Positions 37,157 through 47,314 of a stretch of 64,000 nt of DNA are shown here, one piece after another (the stretch's first letter is position 1; every line of letters starts with the position of its first letter). The DNA comes from Gigaspora rosea (taxonomy: Eukaryota; Glomeromycota; Glomeromycetes; Diversisporales; Gigasporaceae), in contig QKWP01000244.1 of NCBI GenBank assembly GCA_003550325.1, positions 265,910 to 329,909 on the forward strand. Reading direction: 5' to 3'. The position numbers and the translations under genes were made by a program. The notes under the pieces were generated by a model. It made no database searches, was not told the DNA's origin, and saw only the letters and a program-made list of their open reading frames with translations.

Positions 37157-38169
37157 GTGTGGCGTAGGGTTCCTCAAATTCAAATCAAATCAAATATTGG
37201 ATCAATTTGAATTTGATCAAATCAAATTGACTCTGATTTGAATTTGATTTGATTCAAATATTTGAATTTGAATTTGATTTGAATTTGAATTTTTAATAGT
37301 AATTTTCAAATCAAATCAAACCAAATCAAATTTAGCCATATTTGAATTTGATCAAATCAAATATAGTCAAATTTGAATTTGAATTTGATCAAATATTTGA
37401 TTCAAATATTTGAAGATCAAATCAAATTGTGGAACCCTAGTGTGGCGACTTAGAGAAGTTAGTAAGTTGTTACCCCAAATGGCAGGTTTAAGGTTCAAAT
37501 CCCACTGGAGACGTTTTGGAAAAATAGATCTGCATTACGGTAACTGTCTTCTCATCAATCGGTTGGGTATATTATCTTAGCCTTGGTACACTATCTTGAA
37601 TGGGAGCTTTCGGGCGTAGTTGTGTATCATTACACAGACAAAACCAAGGAACTGGAGAAAACAGAAACCCATTTGGCAAGCCCCAAGTAAGGAGGTAGCA
37701 GAGATCTTTGACGGTGCTACCAAAACCAGAGTATCAGAAACCGGCACCGGAGAACTGAACGACTATGACCTAAGGGACAAGGTCTACCAACCTGGCCACC
37801 GGAGTCATACCGAAGGAAAAGGACCTATGCTATAGAAGTAGGAACCAAGGGAAGAATAACCATAGTGGCACCTAATGCTGGGTAAATCAACCCTTCCGGG
37901 CTAACTGGATTGTAAGTTTGGGATATATCGGTGCAAAGACCGGTAGGATGGTAGAGGGGTATTGGGGTTAAGTGAACCTTACAAGGGCACGGGTTTAAGG
38001 TTCATCCTGACTACTAGTGGCGGCACGTAGATATTCAAAGCCTAATCTGGAAATGTGTAAGACATAGAAAGATTAGGGGGTATGTACTACACCCTCCCTA
38101 GAGCAATCCGGTAGTATGAGAACCTACTGGATTATCTATAGAATTAGGGCACTAGTGTATAGCAGATGT
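37157..38169 (+). mobile_element. tRNA-derived SINE, left part (split by later insertions)
   Basis: The unit starts GTGTGGCGACTTAGAG once the small hAT-like element is removed. It has a box-B match GGTTCAAATCC at about 37492-37502 and an unusually long, less AT-rich body. Its continuation is found after the large element (52794-52932) and after the next insertion (55248 to about 55330), where the wording TGTAGAACC...GCGGACTACT matches the complete SINE at 17718. Three separate elements are therefore nested in this one SINE. Confidence 0.75.
37165..37439. mobile_element. hAT-like mini-element made of AATTTGATTTG repeats
   Basis: It begins TAGGGTTCCTC and ends GTGGAACCCTA. It is flanked by a perfect 8-bp duplication GTGTGGCG (37157-37164 and 37440-37447). 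The TAGGG end and 8-bp duplication point to hAT. Nearly all of the interior is irregular AAATTCAAATCAAAT-type low-complexity sequence with no coding content. Confidence 0.85.
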
Positions 38170-39071
38170 AGTCGGTAACAGTATATATATACTGTTACCA
38201 ACTTACTCCAGACTGTTACCTACTTATGGTCCAGATTGATGCCTACTTATGACCCAAACTGATACCTACTTATGATGGCGCGATCAATTTTTTGTCATCA
38301 CTCTAACACATATGATGACGATGCGATCAGGTGACGTGTAAATTACATTTGTATCATCATCTGAGAGCTATCAAGATATATGGGTGGCTTGACGTTCGAT
38401 TTCTATTTTTCACGTCACTTGGATGACGACTGTGGCTAATTTTTGTTGTCAGGTCACCAACTATTGTATGCTAGTTTGGAAACTGTATCTGATTTTTGTC
38501 GTCACCCACATGCGACATAATGTATACCGGTTTAGTAGTCATGGCTGATTTCTGGTTAATTCCTCAATGAGGGCCAGGTTTGAGGCACGTAGTGCCGAAT
38601 TGCTAATTATTATAATGCATTTGAATATCCATCGAGGATAAGGCACGTAGTGCCCAATTGTTATCTATTATATTACCCGAGAATGAGATACATAGTGCCG
38701 AATTGTTATCCCTACCTGGTGTCCGTCCAAAGCATAATTTCTATAATATATATGTATCTATAATAATTTTACCTTGGGTGGACACTGATTTTTCACGAAT
38801 TAGTACACATATTTTGTGTCCGTCCAAAGCATAATTTCTATAATATATATGTATCTATAATAATTTTACCTTGGGTGGACACTGATTTTCTTCGAACTAT
38901 ACCTTGACTGAACACCGATTTTTCTTCGAATTATATATACTCTTTGTGTCTATCCAAAGTATAACTATCCTTTCTATAAATTTTACCTTGACCAGACACT
39001 AATTTTTTTTTGAATTATATTTATTTGATGTCTATCCAAAGTACACTTTATAACATTAGTAATTATACCTT
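38170..39071. repeat. Left terminal inverted repeat of the 14.6-kb element
   Basis: It matches the complement of 51898-52793 over about 0.9 kb with scattered substitutions. It holds a terminal 34-bp near-palindrome, direct repeats of CTACTTATG, GGCACGTAGTGCC-type short palindromes, and a subterminal array from 38719. Confidence 0.92.
38719..39071. repeat. Subterminal tandem array (possible replication iterons), left
   Basis: Two near-identical 67-bp units, each starting GTGTCCGTCCAAAGCATAAT and ending TTACCTTGGGTGGACAC, lie at 38719-38785 and 38816-38882. Weaker copies follow at 38946-38999 and 39029-39071. Each unit is bounded by inverted GTGTCC/GGACAC. The arrangement looks like protein-binding iterons; the role is inferred. 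Confidence 0.75.
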
Positions 39072-39097
39072 TCGAAAAAAAAAAATTAGAAAATAAA

Positions 39098-39621
39098 ATG
39101 CAAAATTATAACGGAATTGATGCTAAAGCCTTAGCTATGCCCAGAGGTGGGAAGGGAGATGTTTGGCCAAAGTTAATTCTAAAATATATTTATGGGCATG
39201 TAAAAAAGGTCATCAATGGGAAGCATCATATAAAAATATGAAACAGAATTACCGATGGTGTAATATTTGCCCTAATGTACCAGAGAGGGCATGTCGATAT
39301 ATATTCGAAGATTTATTGCATAAAAAATTCCCACTTCGAAATCCTAAATTCTTGGAAGGTTTACACTTAGACGGATATAATGAAGAGCTAGGTTTGGCCT
39401 TTGAATACAGTGGTAATTAACATTACCAAATTGTGCCTTTTTTTCACCCACAAGGACAAATGAATCTAGATGCGCAAATTTGGCATGATTGGAAAAAAAG
39501 AGTGTTATGTTATAGAGAGGGGGTAATCTTTATTACAATATCCTATTGTGTCGTTGACTTAGAAACTTTTATAAAATGCGCCTTGCATGCATTCGGCTTA
39601 CTTCCGATAGGAACCATCTAG
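39098..39621 (+). pseudogene. Zinc-ribbon / restriction-endonuclease-like protein, broken
   Basis: The coding sense runs from ATG 39098. A frameshift near 39150 leads into KIYLWACKKGHQWEASYKNM and CNICPN (zinc-ribbon-like Cys pairs). Next come a helical segment, ERACRYIFEDLL, and LHLDGYNEELGLAFEYSG followed by a TAA at 39418-39420 where relatives have Q before HY. The frame then continues HYQIVPFFHPQGQ to 39621. The D...E-Y...Q-H pattern resembles Vsr/PD-(D/E)XK-type nucleases linked to a zinc ribbon, seen in mobile elements of these fungi. It is likely an element-borne nuclease. The stop replaces a residue of the predicted active site. Confidence 0.55.
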
Positions 39622-40792
39622 GTGGTAGCATAGGCTCCTCCTTAATATGCATCAATTGTTCTCTCACAAAGGGACGTTGAGGTCCTGATTCATCTAAATA
39701 ATATAAAACAGGCATGGGAGGATTCTTTCCAACAACAATTTTTCGAATCTTATGGAGGCTAGGCAACCATATAGGGTCTGTTATTCTACGTCGCTCAAAA
39801 GGATCATTTTCCCATTCTCCAGGAGCAAGTAAAAATCGAATGGTAGTACTCTTTGGTAGTTGTGGTTCATCAACACCTATCAGACGATTATATTTTACCG
39901 ATGGCTTGGAATATATCCGCTCAAGTTTCACAGCATCATTGGGACTCATTCCAATTAGTCGGGTTGGAGTATCATTCATATTGTCAACAATTTTTCGTGC
40001 AAACCGTTCACATTCTCTACAGCGTTCACCAATAGGTAAGAGAAACTCTATCGCATACTGGTTTTTAAAAACTCTTAATTCGAATAATCTGGCATAACGA
40101 TCAACCATAGCCATGCTTGTATATCTAAAAAGTGCATTAATTCTTAGGATATTAACATTATGTTCATCCATTATCAATGTCAAACTTCACATGAACTCAC
40201 GACCTTCATCACATTGCAATAGCCGAGGCCAGTTAAGAGGGTTGTCAGGGTTATAATATATACTCTTAAATGCTTCTGCAACTTCTTCACTACTCTTTGA
40301 TGTTAAAAAAAAGAAATCTTTATATCTAGTCGCAAAGTCTATAACTAATAATACATAGTAAAATATTGGGTCATCATCTAGTGAATCTGTATCTACATCA
40401 TATGGTATTTCGATCAAATCGCACTGGTGTACAGTATTTGGCTTCGTGATTTTAGAGTAACTAGCATAAGGTATTTGTCTCAGTAAAGGCAGAAAGATTT
40501 GATACATTGCTTGGCTATTAAGCCATTTTTTTATATCATTAAATAGAAAGTTATGGCCAGCTTTCTTACAAGTATCCCACAATCCCTTAACATTTTGATA
40601 AAGACCCTCGGGCTGATAATACAGCTTCTGTAAAGCAAGATGTCAGTCAAGATCACATGCTTTTTGGGGATCAATAATAATCATAGGTTTTTGTAATGAC
40701 AAATTTTGATCTTTAACTTTTTTAGTCTTGGCGATTTCTCGATCAAGTTCATACGCTTTTTGTGGATCTATATAAATTACAGGTTTCGCCAT
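39569..40792 (-). pseudogene. Polinton-type rve integrase, two in-frame TGA stops
   Basis: From ATG at 40792 the frame is continuous for 407 codons except for TGA at codon 50 and TGA at 40187-40189 (codon 132). Domain order is a short repeat-bearing N-terminus (IDPQKAYELD and IDPQKACDLD), then LYYQPEGLYQNVKGLW and IKKWLNSQAMYQIFLP (the linker typical of Polinton integrases). The rve core has D125 (QCDLIEIP), D195 (QCDEGREF) and D231 (AMVDRYARLFE). Spacing of D195 to D231 is 35 residues, as in D,D-35-E, but the last acid is Asp in place of the usual Glu. A C-terminal domain follows. Both stops are consistent with CGA-to-TGA changes. Its role would be insertion of the element with the 5-bp duplication seen. 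Confidence 0.85.
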
Positions 40793-40821
40793 TCCTTTGT
40801 TTTATTATAGTAATAAAAAAA
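40793..40821. promoter_or_regulatory. Short divergent intergenic spacer
   Basis: Only 29 bp separate the integrase start (minus) from the coiled-coil gene start (plus). Both promoters must overlap coding sequence or be very compact. The spacer contains TTTATTATAG. Regulation is inferred from the arrangement only. Confidence 0.35.
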
Positions 40822-41466
40822 ATGGAAGAGTTACAACAAACTAATCAGGAGCTTCATGAGGTGATCTCACAATTGGCTCAATCAAACAGAGATATTGAAA
40901 AACGCGTATACAACTTGGAAAGAGCTATTGGTGTACGCGAAGAAAGAATTCGATTTCTTGAAGAACTAAATAATGCTATCGAACTTTCTAGACAAGACAA
41001 AGAAGAATTGTTAGAAGAAATCTCAAAACTCAAAAGAATTGTCCACCAACTCGAAGAAGAAAATAAAAAGAAAGACAAAGAAATCACTAATAAGGATAAA
41101 TTAATAACAGAGTTTGATGAACGAGAGACAAAATTAAAAACCCGAATAAGAGAGATATCTAAATCAGCTGGAAATACACCTAAAGCACAAGATTATTCAT
41201 CCAGATTAGTAGATGAGAATGAACGGCTTAAACGAGAAATAAATACAATAAGGGTTAATCAAATAAATAGGATTAATAAAATAAATCAGCAAAAAAATCG
41301 TATTACAGACCTGCTTTGTCAAAATTTTGCATTATCATTATTAAGATACCAAGATAGATTAGAACTTATAAACACCAGAGAGGCTTTGCAAAATACACAA
41401 GCATGGAATAATGAAAATGAATCCGACCTCGATAAAAATTCTTTAGATATTTATAATTTTGATTAA
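40822..41466 (+). CDS. Coiled-coil protein of the 14.6-kb element
   Basis: Start taken at MEELQQTNQELHEVISQL (ATG 40822), because the upstream part of the open frame overlaps the divergent integrase gene. About 214 residues. Residues 1 to about 130 are a near-unbroken heptad-rich helix (Leu/Ile spaced with Glu/Lys), followed by KNRITDLLCQNFALSLLRYQ and an acidic tail. That motif resembles KRTRIGELLGEKLALQLIYR in the Gag-like protein just downstream, so the two look like paralogous modules. It is probably a structural or scaffold partner of Gag. No enzymatic motif. Confidence 0.7.
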   Translation: MEELQQTNQELHEVISQLAQSNRDIEKRVYNLERAIGVREERIRFLEELNNAIELSRQDKEELLEEISKLKRIVHQLEEENKKKDKEITNKDKLITEFDERETKLKTRIREISKSAGNTPKAQDYSSRLVDENERLKREINTIRVNQINRINKINQQKNRITDLLCQNFALSLLRYQDRLELINTREALQNTQAWNNENESDLDKNSLDIYNFD

Positions 41467-41475
41467 AATTTAGAC

Positions 41476-43301
41476 ATGGCTACAATAGCAGAGTTAGCCG
41501 ATGCTATAGACCTATCCCTAGCTGATACAACAATATGTAAAACCGTTTTAACAAATCAGATTAAAAGAGCAACAAGGTCAATTCGACGTAAATATCTAAC
41601 CTGCAACAAGATCTGGTGAATGAACGATGGAACCGTGATATATATAGGCAGGAGCATGATCAGGCAGTACAGGAGCGTGATCAGTTACGGACTAATGCTC
41701 AAAATCAAGTAAACAGAATGTTAGACAATATAACAGGAAAGCGAACCCGTATTGGTGAATTGCTAGGAGAAAAGCTAGCCCTTCAGCTAATATATCGAAG
41801 GTGCAAAGCTGAGGCTGACTTGTCAGAATTCAATCGCGCCTGGGTATTTAATCGGTATAAAAAATGGAAGGCTCGAGAAATTAATTCTCGCCAGAATATT
41901 TTAAATTTGCAGGAACAAATTTTATTATTACAAAATAATCAACAAAATCAAATAATGGCATTACCTGTAGGATTTGCGCAACCAGAATTCCATGGTGGTG
42001 ATAAAGATCACGAAGATTTTGTGGATAGATTCATATCATATATCACTTTAGCGGGAGTAAATAATGATGCAAATATTCTTACTATATTAGATCGATCTCT
42101 AAAAGGAGAAGCGAGAGAATGGTACCATAGAGAATTTGATAATAAAAATTGGGAATTGCAAAATGTACTTGATAACTCGGGTATAGGAGCCACTATTGCA
42201 CATATTCGGGGTACCAATGCTGTAGCTATAACAGGTGCGGTCACTTCTTTCCCAAATGTTCCACTAGGACTTACAGGTGCACAAATTATTCCTGCTCGAA
42301 ATGTTGCTGAAGATTGGACAATAGCAGGAGATCGTCCAACTAATGCTGTACCAGTTGCACCAAATGCTGGGGGAGGAGTTCCTATTATTCTAGCAGGAAT
42401 GCGATCTGGACAAAGACTTTGGTGGATGAAAAAACATTATCCAACTGCTAATAAATATGTAAAGATGTTAGAAATTGGTGCATTAAGACAAGGCTCATAT
42501 GAGACTGTGCCTTCATTCTGGGCAAAAATTCAGAAATATGGTGATCAACTCGGTTATACACCAGCACAGAAAAAAACTCATTTCTTATCAGGAGTTAGAT
42601 CCGATATCAGAGATGAAATTTATAGAATCAGTCAAACCAAACCTATTAACGATATCATTGATAGTTTGGCAGAACTTGAATTACGTCATGGAATATTACA
42701 ACAAGCACTATCACAACCTCGCTATGCACCTATTGCTTCCGCTACTTCAGATGCTATGTCACAACAACCAGTATTTCCTATAGCTGATATACAAAAAATA
42801 ATTCAAGATGAATTAGCAAAACAGCGAGCTGAATCTAAAGCTGAGATAGAAAAATTAAAGGCCGAGCTTCAAGCACAACAACCGCAAGTTGCAACAGTAG
42901 GAACATTTCAATCTCCATCCAAGCTTTATCCTATAAAATCAGAAAAAGCTCAGCAAGCATTTTACATAGTAGATCAAGAAGGTAATTATATGGATCAACT
43001 TACCCAAGATCCAAATTATCATAAATACCTTGAGCAAGCAAAAGCATTGTTTAAACAACCTCAGCAACAAAACCAATCTGCGAGAATAGATAGAATAGAA
43101 TCGAAAGTAGATGAAATCGGTCAAATGACATCTCAATTCGGGAGGATGATGCTTGAAAATCAATCCAAAAAACCCGTAGCTAAATCAAATTCAACACATC
43201 GATATTTTCCACCTCTAATACCTTCCCAATCCCAATATGCATCTCCTGATTCAGATGATAATGAGGATGAAAGTGGATATAATGAGAAAGAGAATAGATA
43301 G
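41476..43301 (+). CDS. Retrotransposon-Gag-like protein
   Basis: The long frame runs 41616-43301 (561 residues). A better start is ATG 41476 (MATIAELADAIDLSLADTTI), which joins by a frameshift near 41595 (NLQQDLVNERW). After a coiled coil (to about residue 110 of the long frame) comes a Gag capsid-type domain: ALPVGFAQPEFHGGDKDHED, FVDRFISYITLAGV and LDRSLKGEAREWYHRE. It then has GSYETVPSFWAKIQKYGDQL and LSGVRSDIRDEIYRI. An unusual Gly/Pro/Ala-rich insertion of about 90 residues splits the two halves of the domain. The C-terminus is Gln-rich and acidic, with no CCHC zinc knuckle. Known Gag proteins assemble into particles around nucleic acid. Here no reverse transcriptase accompanies it. Confidence 0.75.
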
Positions 43302-43351
43302 CATGCTCCACCCTAGTCAGAAAAAAAAAACAGGTACCGGTAAATGAAAAA

Positions 43352-44121
43352 ATGCTTCCAGAACTTAGTCAGCCTGAAACATACGATGAACTATTGCCAA
43401 AGCTTTCACCGGCAATGCGTAAAATGTGTCAGTCTCATATAGTTCAGGAGAAAGAATCAAAATCAGATGAGTGGTTTTCATCTCTACAATATCTGAATGC
43501 TAGTATAAATGATTTGTTTATTTCTGAATCTTTTTTAGATAATGGAAGTGAGATTGGAGCCTTGAATGATGCAACAATTAATGCCCTCGGATGGAAAGCT
43601 GACAAGCCATCTGACTTTGATATAAAAGGTAACTCTAAATATATTACCGAATCATTGGGATGGTTTACAGATGTGCCAGTCAGTATAAAGGATAAGGATG
43701 GTAAAACAGTCACAGTTTCAGGAAATTTTGCACGTATTGATAATGGTGAACCAGAACCAATACTATGTATAGGTATGACATGGATTCGAAAGGTTCATGG
43801 TATTCTTGACCCGAATAAAAACCAATTTCGCATAAAGGTTCATGGTAAGTCTTATATTATACCAACATTCAGCAGGGCTCCAGTAGCCAAGGATCCACCA
43901 AAAGATATAGAGACCTTAGAAGTATTGGATTCCGATTCATCAAGTGAAGAGGTAAAAAAAAATGCATAAATTGTGAAAGTATGACTATCTGTGTAAAGGA
44001 GCTTGAAAAAGCACTATTTACTAGTGTCCAAACTAATTCAAAATTTATTGGATATTATAATAATTTGCGTGATCAATATAAAACAAAAATTAGTCATATT
44101 AATTCTAAGCTTTTGAAATAG
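43352..44121 (+). CDS. Retropepsin-like protein with split C-terminal tail
   Basis: The main frame 43352-43969 (205 residues) has FISESFLDNGSEIGALNDAT, where D63-N64-G65-S66 corresponds to the DTG/DSG active-site loop. WFTDVPVSIKDKDGKTVTVS, ILCIGMTWIRKVHGILDP and a beta-rich end follow, the order seen in Gag-linked aspartic proteases. Asn replaces the usual Ser/Thr, so activity is uncertain. The frame ends at an A9 run. One base fewer would continue as KKKCINCESMTICVKELEKA to 44121 (alone this is a 46-codon frame from 43981), adding a Cys pair. It follows Gag by 50 bp, as a gag-pro pair. Confidence 0.65.
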
Positions 44122-45037
44122 GAGCAGATAGTTTAGAAATATCAGCACGTACAACAGCTCTTATCTTTTTAGCCTCCTCTTGTGTTCTCTTATAGAATTC
44201 TAAAGGATCTTCAGTTTTTTGTGAGGCTTCAGGTAGTATAGTTTCTTTTTTTGCTTCTGATATTTTGTCTATCTTTTCAGTCGAATCTTTACTAACAGAG
44301 TATTGATCAGAAATACGTGCAGACTTGAACTTGGATTTTCTCTTTTTTGTCTCTTCCACAACTCTTTAGCACTAATAAGTTCTTTATATAAGTTGAGAAA
44401 ATTAACTGGATCGGGATCATTTTCAGTGGTTGGTATCGCTACAGATTGTGTAAAAATATTATTTTTTGCAGAATTCAGATCTTTAGTAGATAATTCATCT
44501 ATTAATTTTTTTAGATTTGGAGGCTCTTTTTTTGCACTTTCTTCACGTAATCTTTTTTTAGATTTAGGCTCTTTGTTTTTGGTAAGGTCTACATAATTTG
44601 GATACAATATGATAAGGTAGGGTTAAAAATAAGAGATATATATGGGGTTACTGTATTCTGGTTTTGACTAGATGTCATTTGTGGTGAAATTTGCATTGGG
44701 TCTGAGGTATTCTGTGCCCGATCCTGTGAACTAGGTTCAGAAGTACCAGAATAACACGCATAACCAATAGATTCAATTTTCATTGCACATTCAGGGCATT
44801 GTAGGAGATCTTTTATATAATTCTCAAGATAACTACGGTGGTATATATGTCCACGGATGAGTATGGTAAATAGTTTTTTAAGTTCATACAAAAAAAGCTC
44901 TTCTTTACACTTTGAGCATGGATCTAGTTCTGGAACTTCAACACCTTTTGTAATAACCTCTGAGACGCCGTTTTAAGGATATTTAAAGCAAGGTTTTTAA
45001 GACATGAAACATTTTTAGGTGTTGGGTTAGTAGACAT
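44105..45037 (-). pseudogene. RING-like zinc-finger protein, frameshifted
   Basis: The likely start is ATG at 45037 (MSTNPTPKNVSCLKNLAL). A frameshift near 44965 leads to VEVPELDPCSKCKEELFLYE, then RGHIYHRSYLENYI and LLQCPECAMKIESIG. This CxxC...HxxH...CxxC pattern is typical of RING/treble-clef fingers. A Ser/Gln-rich linker, then Lys-rich segments (KNKEPKSKKRLREE, DSTEKIDKISEAKKETILPE) follow after further frameshifts near 44610 and 44350. It could be a ubiquitin-ligase-like or DNA-binding accessory protein. Function unproven. Confidence 0.55.
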
Positions 45038-45416
45038 ATCCAAGAATAAAATTTTTTATGGTTGAGAGTTAGAATACGGTATAAAGGGTTATAGACAGAT
45101 AAGTATTGCAGTTAATTATATACTTAGCTCATTTTTATACATTAAACGTTTTAGAGACTAACAAACCTAATTTGCAGATTAAAAAACAATTTCGGATTTG
45201 GCGATCTGTTCATTCACGAATTAATTAGTATGAGCCAGGATCGCTAGATCTTCGGTGGCAATTACAGACGATTTTTAACTTATGGGTAAGTGCGGTTAGT
45301 AAGTTGGTTTGCATATATAACTTTACTTAAAAAATATCTAATAGGTCCGATTATTTCCAGATAGATTTATTGCAAAGCAGGCCCAAAGGGACAAAGCTGG
45401 GTTATAGCGAACTAAT

Positions 45417-46620
45417 CTAGATACTCCTATATAAGTTATAGATATCCTCAATTTCGGAAGTATTCTCATTAATTGGCTTGGGTGTGGGAGCTAGGGTTTC
45501 GGGTTTAGGCTCTGGATCTGAGTCAAGGTCAGAATTGGAAGTATCACCCTCAGCATAATACTTTTCAGAATCAAACCGGCCTATATTATGTCTCATTGCA
45601 ATTCTGCTAAGTAATTCAAGATGTTGCGAGGTTGGATTTTGACCGCCATGAACTCTAGAAGCATGTTTACCTCCAATTTTTCTTAATCGTTTGGCTGTAA
45701 TACTATATGGTTTTAAAAATTTACTAAATACCCCTGTATTGCGTTTTCCACTAATACTATAGACAGGATCACGTAACTTTCTAGTTGCTATTGCATCTTG
45801 GATCCAGGTAAGCAATTCTTTTGCACGTTCTGGATTCTTTTCCATAGATAGAAATTGCTGAGGTTTGGGATTATTTTTTGCTTCTCCTTTGTTTTTAATA
45901 TACTCGATACAATACCAAGAATAACCAGGCTTGTACCATTCAGGAGGATTCGATTCACCGGCTTCATAATGGATAATACGAAGAGTGGCAACTTCGGCGG
46001 GTCTCATGCTCAACATCATAATTACATCTGCAAGATCTTGCATAGTAGGGATTTTAGTAGTATTGATATTTTGAATTCTTCTAAGTCCTTCCTCTAAGGA
46101 AAAGTGTTTGGGAGTTTTAGGTAGGATGGGTAATCGCTGTTCGAGTTGCCTCTTTTGAATTTCGTTAAAAGCTCGAGTAACTTCTTGCAATTTGGCATAT
46201 GTATTAATTTGCTCAGGATTGACTCCAGCTTCTGCTAATTCTTTACGAAATTGCGATAGACAGGAACTGGCCGCCACAATCGTCTCATCTGTATTATTTT
46301 TCGGAACAGCTAAGTCTAAAGCATGTAACCAAATATCCCACACATCCTCAGTTTTTGCACAATATTGAGCTCTTTCCTTGATAGTAAGTTTTTTCCCTCT
46401 TGTTTGGTACAAGAGCTTCTATTTGATAGGCGCCGGCGAAGAGCTTCTTTCACATCTTTACGAGCCTTCCAATCTGGTAGCATAGTACCAAGCTCATCGG
46501 CATGATTACGTAATTGAAGCGGGTTGATTCGGCTGATAGATTGTATTTATTGAGAATCAGGTCCAAAATGGAAGTAAAGCTATTAGTTTTGGGCTTTCTA
46601 GTTTTTTGGACAGTTGCCAT
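45417..46620 (-). pseudogene. Tyrosine recombinase (YR), 5' end frameshifted
   Basis: The main frame 46412-45417 gives 331 residues. The coding sense continues upstream to ATG 46620 through frameshifts near 46545 and 46400 (HADELGTMLPDWKARKDVKE lies between). Catalytic signature: R137 in MMLSMRPAEVATLR, a Lys in the KNKGEAK beta-hairpin, H250-x-x-R253 (KHASRVHG), R273-H274 (AMRHN) and a Tyr pair at 285-286 (DSEKYYAEG). The N-terminal half is helical, as in core-binding domains. The Asp/Pro-rich tail is extra. The catalytic domain itself is open. It could excise, circularise or resolve element ends. It resembles Crypton-like recombinases common in these fungi. Confidence 0.75.
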
Positions 46621-47026
46621 AATAGATATGTAAATAATATATATATATCGATAAGTAGATTGTGATTATGCATTAATCTACTTATTTTTTCAAATCGAAA
46701 TTAATTATATGTTGAAGACACTGGACTCTGCCCATCCACAGATTAGTATAGCTATACCCAAAAATTGAATGGGCTATGGTTAATGCGATTATACTGGAAA
46801 ATGGACATGAGTGAGGCACGGAATAGATCAAAGGTTTTAGAATCCATAGCTCTACGTGATAACAAAAAATATAGAAGGCATCAGCAGAGCTGGCACAGCC
46901 AAGGATGATATAGCTTTACTTAAAGAAGTCATCAAAAAATTTATACTATTGCTCTAGTCTCATTATCACATACTTACCTCAGCTACATGAATGAAATTTG
47001 CGGGACCCGCGGGTCTCAGAAAATAT
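46621..47026. other. Spacer inside the 14.6-kb element
   Basis: No gene supported. A 35-codon plus-strand frame near 46802 (MDMSEARNRSKVLESIALRD) is short and possibly a decayed remnant. Confidence 0.4.
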
Positions 47027-47314
47027 TTATAGTTCATGTCTAGAATCGGGTAAGTCAGATATATGATTCCCCAACATAGAATGGTATTTTGTAATCAATT
47101 CAGCCTGTCTTTTTTTGTGATAGCTTGCTTTGTTGCGGTATTTTCCAGCATGTTTAACACACATACCATATGTAGAGGCAGTTGGTATACCACATTCCAT
47201 ACAAGAACTACGTGATCGCATTTTCCAATGAAGAGCACAACCCTCTTGTCGATAGCAACCTTTTCCACAGATTCGCCCATCAATATAAGTATACAGGCAA
47301 GAATAGAATGCCAT
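47027..47314 (-). CDS. Small Cys-rich zinc-binding protein
   Basis: 95 residues, ATG at 47314. Cys pairs occur in DGRICGKGCYRQEGCALHW and SCMECGIPTASTYGMCVKHA, giving one or two probable zinc sites (C-x3-C-x4-C-x2-H; C-x2-C-x9-C-x2-H). A basic C-terminal helix (YHKKRQAELITKYHSM) follows. Small zinc proteins of this kind often bind nucleic acid. It is divergent from the primase-helicase gene, 141 bp away. Function unknown. Confidence 0.6.
   Translation of the reverse strand: MAFYSCLYTYIDGRICGKGCYRQEGCALHWKMRSRSSCMECGIPTASTYGMCVKHAGKYRNKASYHKKRQAELITKYHSMLGNHISDLPDSRHEL

Noticed and set aside
38719..39071. CRISPR-like array
   Set aside because: Spacers between units are themselves related and the units are diverged and bounded by palindromes. 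It is a subterminal tandem repeat of a eukaryotic element.
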